Shown here: positions 37,540-49,572 of the stretch, in pieces | Layout of the letters: every line of letters starts with the position of its first letter | How positions within the stretch are numbered: the stretch's first letter is position 1 | From: Phyto melanocephala | Lineage: Eukaryota; Arthropoda; Insecta; Diptera; Rhinophoridae | NCBI GenBank assembly: GCA_941918925.1 | Contig: OW799235.1 | Span: 103,743,947-103,807,946, forward strand | Reading direction: 5' to 3' | Length of the DNA: 64,000 nt | The notes under the pieces: generated by a model | The model's database searches: none | Seen by the model: only the letters and a program-made list of their open reading frames with translations | What the model was told of the DNA's origin: nothing | Position numbers and translations under genes: made by a program

Positions 37540-38135
37540 TCGTTTTTTTACAACAGCCCATTATTTGGTGAACTAGTATACCAATTAAGGGCTTTTATCG
37601 TTAGTGGCATGCTGCCAAATCAGACAAAGAAAATCCAGGTACTTTTGCTATTTCAAGAAAGAGAAAAGCCGATTTTGTAGACACTCGATAATATTTATTT
37701 CTGTGTTTATTGTACCTTATTTCACAAATGATCGACATCTTTGGCCACAATTGCAAAGAAAGTCCTTGGGGATGCGTTTTTATCCGGTTTTGTTCTTGAA
37801 CAATACCTCATCCATCAGCCACATAAAAATCTTGACTCGGAATGATTTAAAAGTCTACCAGTAAATAAATTTTATCATTTATCACACAAGTGTGTTTTTT
37901 CTTATAAAATTCGACATTCTTCTAAGTTCTTCTTTTTCTTCTAAGTTCTTTACCGCATTGCGATCTGAAACCTATTGAACTTTATAAGGCTTTAACCGAT
38001 CTTTAGCTTTGGCTCTGCGTACAAAAGTACGGGAGCATTTCACTTTATGAGCTGGTTGGCTAATAGAAGTGTTCACTGCTCTTCGAAAGAGTTGTCCGAC
38101 TTCTTTTCTCTTACCAATAGGCCTTTTTTCTTTCC
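37540..38135 (-). mobile_element. Decayed Tc1/mariner-superfamily transposase remnant (WPDLAxCHY type)
   Basis: The minus strand from about 38130 gives a helix-turn-helix region (GRIGKRKEVGQLFRRAVNTS, then KVKCSRTFVRRAKAKDRLKP with YKVQ). After a gap of about 100 bp come, in shifting frames, a SQDFYVADG-like block, FPKDFLCNCGQRCRSFV, GTINTEINIIECLQNRLFSF and a degenerate FCLIWQHATN. These occupy the places of the catalytic-domain blocks ending in FWPDLAxCHY and WYxxNxV. This is a different lineage from the DEAHF-type mariners elsewhere in the window. Stops and indels make it inactive. Confidence 0.6.
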
Positions 38136-40157
38136 TGATGCAGGTTTTCTTTCAATGTTCAAGTCTTTCTTAAACTTTTGAGAAAATGTGACAGTATGTG
38201 CTTCATGCCAAATTTTTTATGCCTTTAAATTTTTAACAAATACATTTGCGGCATCAGAAATTTTAATAGATGATACGAATTACAAAAATGGTTGTGACAA
38301 TATCATATTTGAAGGTATACTAGAGTCCAAGCAGTTAAATTTGGTGCCAATATTAAAAGTACATTTTTAAAATCTTGATTTTACCCATTAATTAATTTAT
38401 TATACGCCATTTTGTAGGGGCGTACATTACGGACTTAAAATGTTTTATAGTTCATTATATTTTACTAAATAATCAAACATATTCATATCGACTCTGCCTA
38501 TTGTTTGTTAGACGAAAAACAAATTGATTTTCGTTTTTTAATTTAAGAAAAAACACCGAAGCTGCTGTTGTTGTATTTTGGTGGTATTCTGGTAGTTTCA
38601 TTCCGATTTGTTTGTTTTTTTAGGGATAATTTATGAGGCTATGGCTTACAATTTGGTTTACTAGCGTATCCAAAAATTATGCAGTCAAAAAGACTCGATC
38701 TTATATAATGACACAGCAGCGACAATAAAAATTATTATGTTCGCTGCAACCATAACAATTTTTTAGGTTTACTAAAACAATGGTAATAACATTGAATCAT
38801 GTGGGTTGGTTTTGTGGTGGTAAACCCTTTGTTCAGTTACACCTTTAAAATTTGTGTTTAGTTTTCTATAATGAACATCAGAATCTTCAACGTATTAAAA
38901 TGTGTTCTAAGGGGTCTGATAAGGCAACTTTTGAATGGCTTTTGTTAGACCTAATAATCTGAGAAAAAAATTTTGTAGTTTATTTTTGTCAGACAATTTA
39001 GTCTGACAAAGAGTAATTGAAAAATGTCTCAAATATTTTGTGGCACATATATTGTAAACAAACTAGATACGTTTATAAATATATATTTACAAATTATTTT
39101 TTCCTATAACCATTAGATAGCTAATTGTTTAAGTTTTTGCCGAATAGCCTTAGAGGCGTATTATGTCTATAGATTTTAAAAAGCTATTGCGCTGGCTTCA
39201 ATAGTATTTTCAAAGGATTGATACACAAACAGGTATTTGGAAGATGTGGGCCTTCCAAACTTGGTTTCAATCCATGCACATTTTACAATCGATTATTAAT
39301 AGGCTTTCAGAAAATATACGCCTTAAGGGGTCAGAAAAGAATACTGTAGTTATTACAAACGGAATGACAATTTACATAAATGTATAAACTAAAGATCTAT
39401 TTCAGACTATATTAATAAATATATATAACAACACAAACATAACATATTACTAGTCTGGCTAAAACAGATAAAATATCACTTCAAAAGATTTTTCTGCTGC
39501 TTTGTTAGTGTTTGCGTTTTCAAACATAGTACAACATCAAAAGAAAACGCAACAATAAAATGGAGAAACGTTAAATTATAGCAGAAACATCAAGTACAAA
39601 AGAATACTTACAAAAAATTTAAAAAATATTAAGCAGCAGTGTCACTAAATAATTATGTTAATGGGACATATAAAGTTGTGTGAACGAATGGTTATTATTC
39701 CACCGGTTTTAAACGGTTTTTTCAGTTTTGTCGAAGTCGTATATTTTAAAATTCTCATTTCTTGAATATCAAATAAACCGGTTATTTTGGTACAAATTAA
39801 ACGGTTACTGTTATGAGCTGAACTATTCTAAGTATTAACAGTACACACCAAAATGCCCTACAAAAGTCAATCATAAAGAACACATTTCGGAGAATTTGTG
39901 TTATTTAGATAAGTCTCATAAGTGATCTGAAAACGTTAAAAGACTGTATGGAGCTTGATGTTCTTTAAGTCCAACATATATGCTAGGTGAAAGGTAATTT
40001 TTAATGTCAAGTTTCATAATAACAAAAGAATAAAAATAGAAAAACATACTTCAAAATATTTAAACTGCATTTTGTTTCCTAAAGATTATTTTAAAACAAG
40101 CAACTAAGAAGACAACATTTTTTATTATTATTATTTTAATTGAATAACGTGGTGTCA
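38136..40157. other. Non-coding stretch with a degraded repeat trace
   Basis: Around 39295-39375, AGAAAATATACGCCTTAAGG, GGTCAGAAAAGAATAC and ACAAACGGAATGACAATT resemble the tail of family A. Around 39700-39810, AACCGG-type motifs recur. No gene is supported. Confidence 0.4.
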
Positions 40158-41060
40158 CATATGGACATTTCCATGAATATGTCAACCACGACTGTTATAT
40201 TTAAAAATTCATGAAAATTTTTCAATATAAGTTTATTGATAAATAAAAAACACTCCAATTTCACTATGCGCAGGTATTAAGAGCTTATTAAATTATTCTA
40301 AAAGCAATAATAAGGGTTTAAACTGATTATCTCTTTGACTTATTTTAAAAAATTGCAATCAACTATTTTTTTTTAGTGTCTAAATTGTAAAAATAAATTT
40401 TAATTGTAAATATGCTTTAAAATTAAGATAACAACAACAATTAATAAGATCCATAAGAAAAAAGAAAATATAGAGTTCACTTAGCGGTAATTTCATCCCC
40501 TTGGATGTTAATTTTATGTCACGTACGTAATGCAAAAACATTATTTGTCTCCGGCATTCGTATTTGAACAGTCGCAAGAGCACCTAATTTAACTTTTTAA
40601 CTTTTTTTTTTAACATAATATTAATTTTATTGCCTAAGAATGCTATTAGAAAAAAATCTGTCACGTACGATATGTTACGAACGATATTAAATTTAATTTA
40701 TTATAAAATCATTTAAAGATTGTTTTGAATTAAGCATGATGGATTTTAAATGAAAAAAATATTTGGTTTAGTGTAAGAAATTAACAAAAGAAAAAATACC
40801 TCCCAAGATTCGCAAATTTTTTATATTTCCATATATACTTCAAAATCACCTCTGTTTTATGTCACTTACGATATATTCTTATTTTTCTGGATATTTTAGA
40901 CAACAATGATTCGAATATAATTTAGTTTATTTAAAGTAAAGTACGCTTTGAATGGAACATAAAGATCTAATTTTGTTTCAGTTACACTTTCTTTTGCAAA
41001 AATTACTCCACTTTATAGGAGTACAAATGTCACGTACGATGACATGGGTATGCCCATATG
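40158..41060. repeat. GTCACGTACG-rich dispersed element, copy D2
   Basis: Its ends CATATGGACATTTCCATG (40158-40175) and CATGGGTATGCCCATATG (41043-41060) are inverted repeats matching at 15 of 18 positions. GTCACGTACG occurs at about 40517, 40662 and 41029, with a degenerate copy near 40860. It matches D1 on both sides of a segment of about 210 bp (40568-40778) that D1 lacks. No shared open frame exists. The structure suggests a non-autonomous DNA transposon with repeated internal motifs. Confidence 0.7.
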
Positions 41061-42225
41061 TTAAGGTGTTAACTACATATACAATTATTTTTTTATTAAT
41101 GAAAGTGCATATGTTTTATTCATATCTATGTAAATATAAATTCTTAAATATATTCCTATAATACTTTAAGCAAAAATTCTTTAAAAATTTCTGTCATGAC
41201 TGCAATTTTTTTTGTTCGTTCTTTACCTTTGTGAATTGTTTTTATATTATTTAAATAAACTTTTTATTTCAATAAATAATTTAATTGTTGTGTTACTGTC
41301 TATTTGAATAAGACCGCTTGTTTTTTAAACGCTTAGCCAAAAACCGGTCTTTCTTAATAGAAACTATTCGTAATATCCTAAATCCGGTTTTTGAAAAAAG
41401 TCGAAAAATTTATCTCCTCAGTGTAAAGTGAAAACAATTGCTTATATGCGATTCTAAAAGTATATGCAAACTCATCTTATTACATAATAACAAAATTTGA
41501 AGTCTTAGTGCATGTTTTTGTTTGGTCTAGGTATACTAGTTAAACATGGTGTAAAAGTTCTATTTCAGTTTCAGTGTTTTATTTGGTCTTTGCTCTTATT
41601 CAGCTTTATGTTATTTCAGTTTTGTCCAATTTTTTAGTGTTTTAGTCGACAACAAAAAACACATTTTTGGAAGTATGCATTTTATGATGAGAGAGAATTA
41701 AATATATACACACTAACTTTAATGGCTATCAGCATAATGAAAGAAAGAATTCACTAATTAAGCATTTGCTGGAATTGTAAAATTAATAATACCTTAAGCT
41801 AAACTACTATCAATGAGTGTAAACGGACGGATTAATTTATGCAATTGAAATTTTACTCTAACGTACGTACATTCAAATAACAAAATATTTATAAAAGTTT
41901 ATTTTTCCATACAAGCAGAAATCATTTATAATTTTTTTTTCTTTTTTTTTCTGGAAATACTTGAAAATGAAATTGCATAACCGAATAATTTGCATTTTCA
42001 TTTTGCTTTATTTTCAACTATTCTGCATAAATGAAGTGTTGTTCTTCTTAACAGTTCATATTAAGAGTTCATTGGTTTTGAAAATATTTAGAAAATCTAT
42101 TATGAGTAAGAGAGCACTTAATTAATAAGTCAGATGCTATTTAAGAAGATGTTAAAGATATGAAATATACCAGATAGTCAGGCAGTTAAAATCTTAAACT
42201 AAAATTAAATTTTAAATATATAAAG
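41061..42225. other. AT-rich non-coding stretch
   Basis: No gene or repeat was recognised. Confidence 0.5.
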
Positions 42226-42700
42226 GGTCCGCCAAATAACTTTTTTTTTTAAATGCTATAAAATAAGCAACTGAATATTTTCTGTGTGGCACGTAGCGCC
42301 ATCCTGTTGAAACCAAATGTTGCCAATATCCTCCTCTTCAATTTTTGTGAACAAAAATTCGTTCAACATGACCCGATAACGATCGCCATTGACTGTAACG
42401 GCCACTCCTTGTTAATGGCCCAATTATGCCTCTGGACCAAAATTCGCACCAACAAGTGACTCGTTTTGGGTGTATCGGCTTTTCAATGTATGCGTGCGGG
42501 TTTTCAGTGCCCCAAAGTGACAATTTTGCCTGTTTACATACCCTCCAAGATCAAAATGAGCTTCATCTGAAAAATGATTTTGTTGGCAAAATCGGCATCT
42601 TCTGTAAGTCGATCGCAGGCTCACTTTCCCAGTATTGTTCAAGCGTATACACAACCATAATTGTTCAGCGGAAGGATAAAACTAATGTCAAATCAGACAT
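42226..42700 (-). mobile_element. Mariner-type transposase fragment (DEAHF lineage)
   Basis: Two minus-strand frames overlap by a shift. One gives FSDEAHFDLGGYVNRQN, with the first catalytic Asp in SDE. The other gives SLWGTENPHAYIEKPIHPKR, VTCWCEFWSRGIIGP and, toward 42280, LNEFLFTKIEEEDIGNIWFQ then QDGATCH with the second catalytic Asp. The N-terminal DNA-binding domain and the C-terminal third are absent. Few stops occur, so this is the best-preserved catalytic segment of the lineage in the window. The left edge GGGTCCGCCAAATAAC near 42226 may be an old end. Confidence 0.75.
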
Positions 42701-43858
42701 AAGCTAAGTGTTACCATTCACGAAATAAGCACTAGTTGAAAAAAAAAACGTTAGATTGCGGTCCTTTTATATTTTTAATGTTTTTTTCACAAAAGTTTGT
42801 TACTTAATTAATTGATTTGAGAAGATATCAATCAGAATAGAATTTTGAGCTAAAACAAGGTAGTTTATTTAATTCTTTAAGCTTTTATTTAATTACAATA
42901 ATTTTGTTCTTAATAAGAAAAAATATGTAATTACAGTTTAATTTTTATTTTAAAAAAATCCAATCAACCTGCTCAACACAAGGCTGATACTCGTACAACA
43001 TAAACCTTAAAATGTTTTACTTGTATTAAATGGATTTTATTTTTTTCTCCTATAGCTACTATAGCTATAGAAACAAGGCATTTGTTTTTAATAAATAAAA
43101 CATCAAACTGCATACACCCATAAGTTTCATATAATGATGTATAAAAGTTTATAGAAGTAACTGTACGTAAATTAGTTGCAGTAAAAACATTAACTTATAA
43201 ATGGATTAAATTTTTGCTGCATTTGAACTTTATACTTCCTTAAAAAAATTTCACTATTAAATTAATTAAAAAGTTTTTCATATTATTTTAATAACCAAAT
43301 TAATTCCTATGCTTAATGGTAGCAAGATGTTCAAAACTGTGTATACAGTGTGGGCCAAATGTAACAATGAGATTTAACTTTTCTTTATTCTATTTAATAA
43401 AACTTTTTCTTTTTAACAATAAATAAAATAAAAAAAATTTAAACACCATGGTGACTGAAGGTTCATCCAGTATAAAACACCAAACAAATTGTTATATATA
43501 ATTGATTAGAGCTATTCCTCAAAGGAATTTATTACCACTAAAAAATCGCAAAAATGCTTTGTTTAGAGATATTAATGGTGTAGGAGAAATTTTAGTCTTT
43601 AATGGGAAATTAAGTATTTAGGAGTAGCCCATGATAAAAATCTTTTATTTAAACAGCATAATAAGATAAGACTCCTTAATAAGACGAAGATCTAAACTTA
43701 ACATAAAGAACAAGATACTTATTTACAAAATGTGTATTTGTCCAATATTGACCTACTGATTCCAAGAGTCTGCTTATCACAAATAATTGCAAACTAAGTA
43801 AAATAAATATTTTAAAGTAACACACAATATACATTTTAGATATTTTACTAATCTTCTA
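42701..43858. other. AT-rich non-coding stretch
   Basis: I see no feature. Confidence 0.5.
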
Positions 43859-44220
43859 TTTTTATACCCTTCACCTGTGGTGCACAAGGGTATAGCTTTG
43901 TCATTCCGTTTGTAATTTCTACAATTTTCATTTCCGACCCCATAAAGTATATATTTTCTGAAAGCTTATGAATAGAGGAGTCGATTAAGCCCTGACCGTC
44001 TGTCCGTCTATCCGTCTGCCGTCTGTCCGTGTGTTGGTTGAAATCAACTTTTATAAGCAACTATATGTTCCTCAGATCCGTATATGGTATCAATCTCTTG
44101 GAAATATCCAGGAATGAATCGCTATTGAAATTCAGCACAATCGCCCCATAACTTTCTGAGATATGAGCAAAAAACCACGTGTTTTTACACAATTACAACA
44201 ACAATATACATACATGTAAA
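43859..44220 (-). repeat. Family B dispersed element, truncated copy B3
   Basis: It begins TTTATACCCTTCACCTGTGG, followed by CCGTTTGTAATTTCTACAAT, GACCCCATAAAGTATATATT, CTGTCCGT tracts and TTCCTCAGATCCGTATATGG. It stops near 44220 and lacks its hairpin end. An A-rich linker leads directly into copy A3 at 44277. Confidence 0.7.
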
Positions 44221-44420
44221 AAACATACCAAAAAAAAAAAAAAATTACAAAAAAATATACTAAAATTAAAAAAAAAACAAGTAAGAGCACTATATTCGGC
44301 TGTGCCGAATCTTTTATACCCACCACCAATTTTGTGTACATTTAAAGCACAATATTTATTAATTTGTTTATCGCTATAGAATAATCTCTTTATAATAAAA
44401 TATGTATCACTTTCTTTGTA

Positions 44421-45016
44421 GAGGGTGGTTAAATTTTAAGGGCCCATGTTGAAGGTGAACCACATCTAAACTTCAACTTTTTTCTTGTATTTCATTTGAC
44501 ATTTCTCAATCTCAGACTAACTCAATTTGAACCGTTAAAAGATACGCAATCGAGCAACGCTTTTAAATATTAAAGATTTTTATAAAAATGGGCGTTCAAA
44601 TCAAAATGCATTTTGTGCACTTCGTGATTCTTTTGGTTCGAATTCGTCCACAATCGTGAGAATTGTAAGAAATATTTAAATGTCTGCAAAGCAGGTTTGT
44701 ATGAAATGTGAAAACATCTGTGAATACCATCTTAGTTCGTTGAATGGGAAACATTGCTGTTTTTCACGTTAACGTGGCAAAAGATCAAGCAACCTTGTCT
44801 CATCATCGTGCCCAACAATTGAGCATCAACAGTGTCATTGAAAATATGGACTATCGGATCGAGGTGTGCCGCCTAGGTTGGGGGGGCCATTTGGCCGATA
44901 TTTTGTTCCATACATAATTGAAGCATACAACTATTATCGTTATAAAAATAAATGATAATAATTTCATAATAATTTTATTCAAAATCAACATAGTCCCTTA
45001 AAATTAAACCACCCAT
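44421..45016 (+). mobile_element. Internally deleted mariner derivative, copy M1
   Basis: It is flanked by TA (44419-44420 and 45017-45018). The terminal inverted repeats start GAGGGTGGTTAAATTTTAAG at the left and end CTTAAAATTAAACCACCCAT at the right. The interior keeps traces of the transposase N-terminus (a CALRDSFGS-like block) and C-terminus (a RxEVCRLGxGGHLADILFH-like block), with the whole catalytic centre deleted. At about 596 bp it is roughly half a normal mariner. It could move only if transposase were supplied elsewhere. Confidence 0.8.
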
Positions 45017-45532
45017 TATAACTTCGGTATGCTAGTAAAATGTTTTCGTAAATTCAGTCTTTCAATGAAAGTGGCCGTTAAAATACGCGTGTCAATAAAG
45101 TTTCTGCTAATAAACATAACTTAGATATTTCAATATAGTCCTTTAGTATTCCAAAATCTTTATTCATAGAGAATTTACATGAATTTAAGAGGAAAGTTTT
45201 ATCTACGAAATAGTGCTAATTTCTTTTTGTTATCTTATGTTCTCCTGAAGTTATGCTCTATTAAAAATGGGAATTTAGGAAAATTTAGACCTAAGTAAAA
45301 AAAAAATTATCTCTAAACATTATAAACAATTTATTTTCATGTGCTAATGGCTAACGAATTTTAAAATTATAAAAAACTTATTTCGTTTGAAAATCTTTTA
45401 AAAGCAAAATGTTATAGAAGTTTAAAAATCAAAATCTTACTAATAAATTTCCCGTTTTAGCAAAATGCTGAAAATGTATATTTTGAATCACCGTGTGATA
45501 ATAATATAAAAATATGTATCACTTTCTTTGTA

Positions 45533-45556
45533 GAGGGTGGTTAAATTGAAAGGGCC
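45533..45556 (+). repeat. Solo mariner terminal repeat
   Basis: GAGGGTGGTTAAATTGAAAG then GGCC follows TA at 45531-45532, as at the left end of M1, but no partner end lies nearby. The preceding bases ATATGTATCACTTTCTTTG repeat the target context of M1. Confidence 0.65.
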
Positions 45557-45786
45557 GCAGGGTGATTCAAACAAACCTTGTCTATAAGAAAGATTCTGGC
45601 AAAATTTTAGCCCCCTAGCTTTTTCGTGCTTTCAACAGACGGACAGACGGACGGACATAGCTAGATAAAATCAAACCCCGATACAGAATATATATACTTT
45701 ATGGGGTCTAAAATGGATATTTCGATGTGTTACAAACGGAATGACAAAATGAATATACCCCCACCATTTTTTTGGTGGCGGGTATA

Positions 45787-46089
45787 AAAAAATGCAGAAA
45801 GTCAAATGTTTAAATAATGAATTAGAAATCTTCAAAAATGCTATTCACACTAAACTATTGCAACATTTTTTATTGAGATGTTCTAAAATTGCAGGAGTTA
45901 ACCAATTTGCAATATAATACCAAAGTGTATTTAGAAATACAGGGTGTGCAAAAATTTACCATGGGAAATTCATATTCAATCTATTTTTTAGGTTATTTAA
46001 AAAAGGCCCGGAGAAAAAGCAATGGATTAATTTGCAAGTAAACAAAGAACCAAAATAATAGAATCTTATTAATTTAATCAAAGCATCAT
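45787..46089. other. Short non-coding stretch
   Basis: No gene is seen. It may include the unrecognised left end of the mariner remnant that follows. Confidence 0.4.
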
Positions 46090-46850
46090 ATTGTCTATAT
46101 TTCAACGTCGGAATTTCACCCTCTACAGTAATGATTCGTTGCTTAGGTTATCATCATCACTAAGATGGTAGCGTAAAAGATTTACGTTGAGTCGGTAGAC
46201 CAAGTTTAACTCATACTGCAGAAATATCTGCCAGAAGTCATTCAGTTAGGAACTGCTTGTATGGAACTACAGAGCATTTTAAAAAAAACATTAACGTTTA
46301 TTTCCCTATTAGGTGCAATTGGTGTAAGAACTAAAACCCGCAGATCATCAGCAAAGTCTCAATTTTGCAGCTTAATTTCAACAGTTGACTACAAATGAAA
46401 TGAACATTATTAAAAACCTAATTATGAGTGATGAAGCTAGTTTTCATATGAATGTCTTTCATTAATAAGCAGAACAGTAGGTTTTAAAAATCTAAGAGCC
46501 TTTCATAAACTCCAGTTACGTCCAGAAAATATTATTGGGACTTACTGCTTCGAAAATGAAAATGGAAGCGCTGGAGCCGTAAATAGAGTCCATTATCGAA
46601 TTATGAAAGAACATAATTAACGTTATGTTATTGAATACAGACAGCAGTCCCCACAATACCCGAGATACAGTGTCAATTTTTAATAAAATTTTTAGAGAGC
46701 AAATTTCCAGAAATTTTTAAATTAAATTGCCGCAAAGTTTGCTAGATTTATTCACACCTGACTACTTTCTTTGCAACTATTTTAATAAGCGAATGTATGC
46801 TAAGTATGTAAGATGATATGAAAAATTATCTTAGATTACCCGAAGTTGAA
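46090..46850 (+). mobile_element. Decayed mariner-type transposase remnant
   Basis: On the plus strand, IMSDEASFHMNVF (first catalytic Asp block) is followed by remnants of the GxIGxYxFENENG block. Next come NTDSSPHNTRDTVSIFNKIF (equivalent to DGAxxHTARDTxxxLxxxF), EQISRNF, then LPQSLLDLFTPDYFLCNYFN, the PPRSCDLTPPDYFLWGYLK equivalent with the third catalytic Asp. Numerous stops and one large gap show long decay. Confidence 0.65.
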
Positions 46851-46888
46851 AACAGGTGTCGTTTAGGTAACATTATTTTTTATACTTA

Positions 46889-47090
46889 GGGCCATTATTA
46901 CAACCTGCCTTTAGTTAAAGGTAGGAATTTTCGTGCCCGATAAATGGCTTTGTATTATTACAACTTTCTTCTTTTATTAGTGTATATCTAATGGATAAAA
47001 AAATAATAAATGAAGGCTTTATAACGCCAAGCCATTTATCGGTCCTACAAAATCCTGCCTTTAACTAACTGCAGGTTGTAATAATGGCCC
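46889..47090. repeat. MITE with TTA target duplication (PIF/Harbinger-like)
   Basis: Terminal inverted repeats begin GGGCCATTATTACAACCTGC at the left and end inversely GCAGGTTGTAATAATGGCCC at the right. Both start or end exactly next to TTA (46886-46888 and 47091-47093). The arms continue imperfectly through CTTTAGTTAAAG and AGGATTTTGTAGGACCGATAA. A TTA duplication and G-rich TIR fit PIF/Harbinger elements. At 202 bp it cannot code for its own transposase. Confidence 0.8.
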
Positions 47091-47093
47091 TTA

Positions 47094-49456
47094 GTGTAAG
47101 AAAATTTTCTTTTTTTATATTTTACAATCTAAAAATAATAAAAAATCATATATTAGAAAAAACAGATATTAAACTATTGAATCTCCATCCTGTAAAAACA
47201 ATATTTTTTGCATATCAAAAAAAAACTTAAACATTAATTAATAAGGAAAATTATTTTGTTCTACCATTTTTACTATATCTGTTAAAATACTATGTAAATG
47301 GCTTTTAAGTCCTTATTCACATTACAACTTGGTTTATGAAATAATTTGTCAAATCAATTTATATAAGTATTTTAAACATCATATTTATAAAATCATCTAG
47401 ACCATAACAAATCTTAATAATATCTTTCTTAAAAAAAAACAAATCGCGTTGCTTCCGTCTACTATTATTAAGTTGTTTGTTTAACGAACTCATAACCAAG
47501 GCTTGTCTAGTTCTAAAGGTTTACAGCTAAACAAACTTTAAAAAAATTGCAAATATAATAAATAAAAATATATTCCAATGCCAACAAATGTTTGTTATCA
47601 CTTTTACAAAAGGCAACATATACATGCGTACACCTCTTAGCTACGACTACGTAAAATGAATAATGGCATCTGAAGTCTGAAATCATCATCTTCATGATGA
47701 ATGATTGCTTAAAAAGTCTCGTCAACATTTTAATTTGGTTTTGTTGAGATGTTGATTTTCATTAGAATTGAGTCGTTTTTTTTAAAACTCATGCCTATAA
47801 ACTTGTACGAATATATTTAACTTATTTGTTTGAGTATTACTTATTGTAGCAAAATCCTTATGCTTTTACATACAGGTGTTTGGGGAATAAAATACTGTTT
47901 GCTTGTAAACAGTGTCGACGTAATGTTTAGAGACAGTTAGCATAGTTATATCAAAAATATATTTGTACTATATCAGATATAAAAAAAAATTTAACGCTAC
48001 TTGAAATTTCATCAAATGTTAATGATTGAGGCAAGATTAAAAATATTTTTTGTTCTGTTAAAATGGTCTAAAACTAAATCTATGACAATTCTTCAAATAC
48101 TCACCCCTCATCGTATGATTTTCTTTTATTATTATTTTTTGTGGCACTAAAACTATAAAAACATACTAGTTTGTTTACAAAATATATGAAATTTAAAAAA
48201 AATATGGTAATATTGTTGAGAGAATAAGTATCCTAAAAAAGAACATAACAGAAGACAATATTTTTCTACGACTACACACATTTTCCCAGCCCATGGTGAT
48301 TTATATTGAAAAATCGTTTAACATAATAAGCACAATATTAAATCCTAAACACATTTTAGCTCTTATTTAGCACTATAAGATATTATTTCTCCACTTAAAT
48401 AACATTTTTGTTTTTTTTTTAAAGACTCATCCTTAGACCAAGTTTTAAAACATCGATACACGTATTTTTTCTGGTCTTTTCTGGTAGAATCCGTTGTCGA
48501 AACACTTTTGTTTACAATTTCAATCACGTTCAAATGCCGTAATTCGGACCCTTGGAAAAAAGCAGGTGATCCTCAAGTGGTTGATACAGAGTTATATGAA
48601 CGTGGCACGTTCTACAAATTAAGTTTTTAAAATTAATTGTTTTTTTTTCAACCCATAAAAATAATATGTTGATCTTAATATAACTGTGTCTACACTTCAG
48701 AAAAGCTCCATTGGCATTTTAAAGCAAAAATTAGTTAAACCATCTCAGATCAGCATAAAAGATTGCTGTTTCGACATTCCTGTTTCCACATCTTTTAATT
48801 TTTTATGGGTTTAAAGTGTATCACATAGCTAAGAAAATTTAAAGTTCGAGGTCACTGACTAATCTGCATTCAAAAATATTAAGTCTTGAAAGTTGGGAAA
48901 AGTCATAAAAATTTACAAAGTGTGAAAAAGTGGTTCAGGTACGTCATTTCGCAGGATCGCATTTGAAAAGCTGTCAGGTTGGCTGTAATCTGATATACAA
49001 CACGATTTTTTATTTTTATTTTTCGTAACCCATATGCTAAAAAAGGATGTATCTCTGAGAACAAAATTTCTAAAAATTAAAAAAACATATAAAAGCTAAA
49101 GACGGTCTGTTTCGCTTAGTAGTGAAAAATTTCAAGTTGGGGACATTTTTGGACTCGGTAATATAAATTAAATTTTAAATGAATATATTTTCCACTACTT
49201 AAAAAAATGGTGTACGGTAGATTAATTTTGTCATTGAGTGTTTAACACATCAAATTATTTATTTTATAACCAAGCCCTCATTACTTTTTTTAAAGGGATA
49301 TACGTTTTTTGGAAAAAAAGAATAAACAAACAGAAAAACAAAATAATTTTAAAATCGCGAATACACGTAAGCGAAAAATTTGGGAACAGTTACTTGTAAG
49401 CAACAAGTTTTTTCAAAAATGTTTCTACACCCTTCAGAGAGTTACAAAGCCCAGGT
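47094..49456. other. AT-rich non-coding stretch
   Basis: No gene is supported. At 48520-48550, CGTTCAAATGCCGTAATTCG is a lone end of family C (copy 3). Confidence 0.45.
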
Positions 49457-49572
49457 GCCGAATTACGTCATTCGATCGCGATCGAAATTTTAAAATTCTT
49501 ATTAGAATCTCTATACCTAAAGCACAGCGAACTCGATCGTTGGAGTAAAATTTCGATCGATATCGAATTTGG
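49457..49572. repeat. Family C palindromic mini-element, copy 4
   Basis: The left end TGCCGAATTACGTCATTCGA then TCGCGATCGAAATTTTA faces the right end AAAATTTCGATCGATATCGA then ATTTGGCCCC. The core AAAGCACAGCGAACTCGATC is shared with copy 2 at 5355. It is about 116 bp with a near-complete foldback. Confidence 0.65.

Larger units (their letters stand above)
44277..45786 (+). repeat. Family A dispersed element, copy A3, carrying a nested mariner derivative
   Basis: The head is AACAAGTAAGAGCACTATAT with the hairpin TTCGGCTGTGCCGAA, then TATACCCACCACC. The tail is GACAGACGGACGGACATAGC, ATGGGGTCTAAAATGG, CAAACGGAATGACAAAATGA and GGTGGCGGGTATA. The CCACC of the head and GGTGG of the tail are an inverted pair. 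The mariner derivative at 44421-45016 interrupts it. A second ATATGTATCACTTTCTTTG followed by a lone mariner end occurs at 45514-45556, so part of the head is duplicated. Confidence 0.75.
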
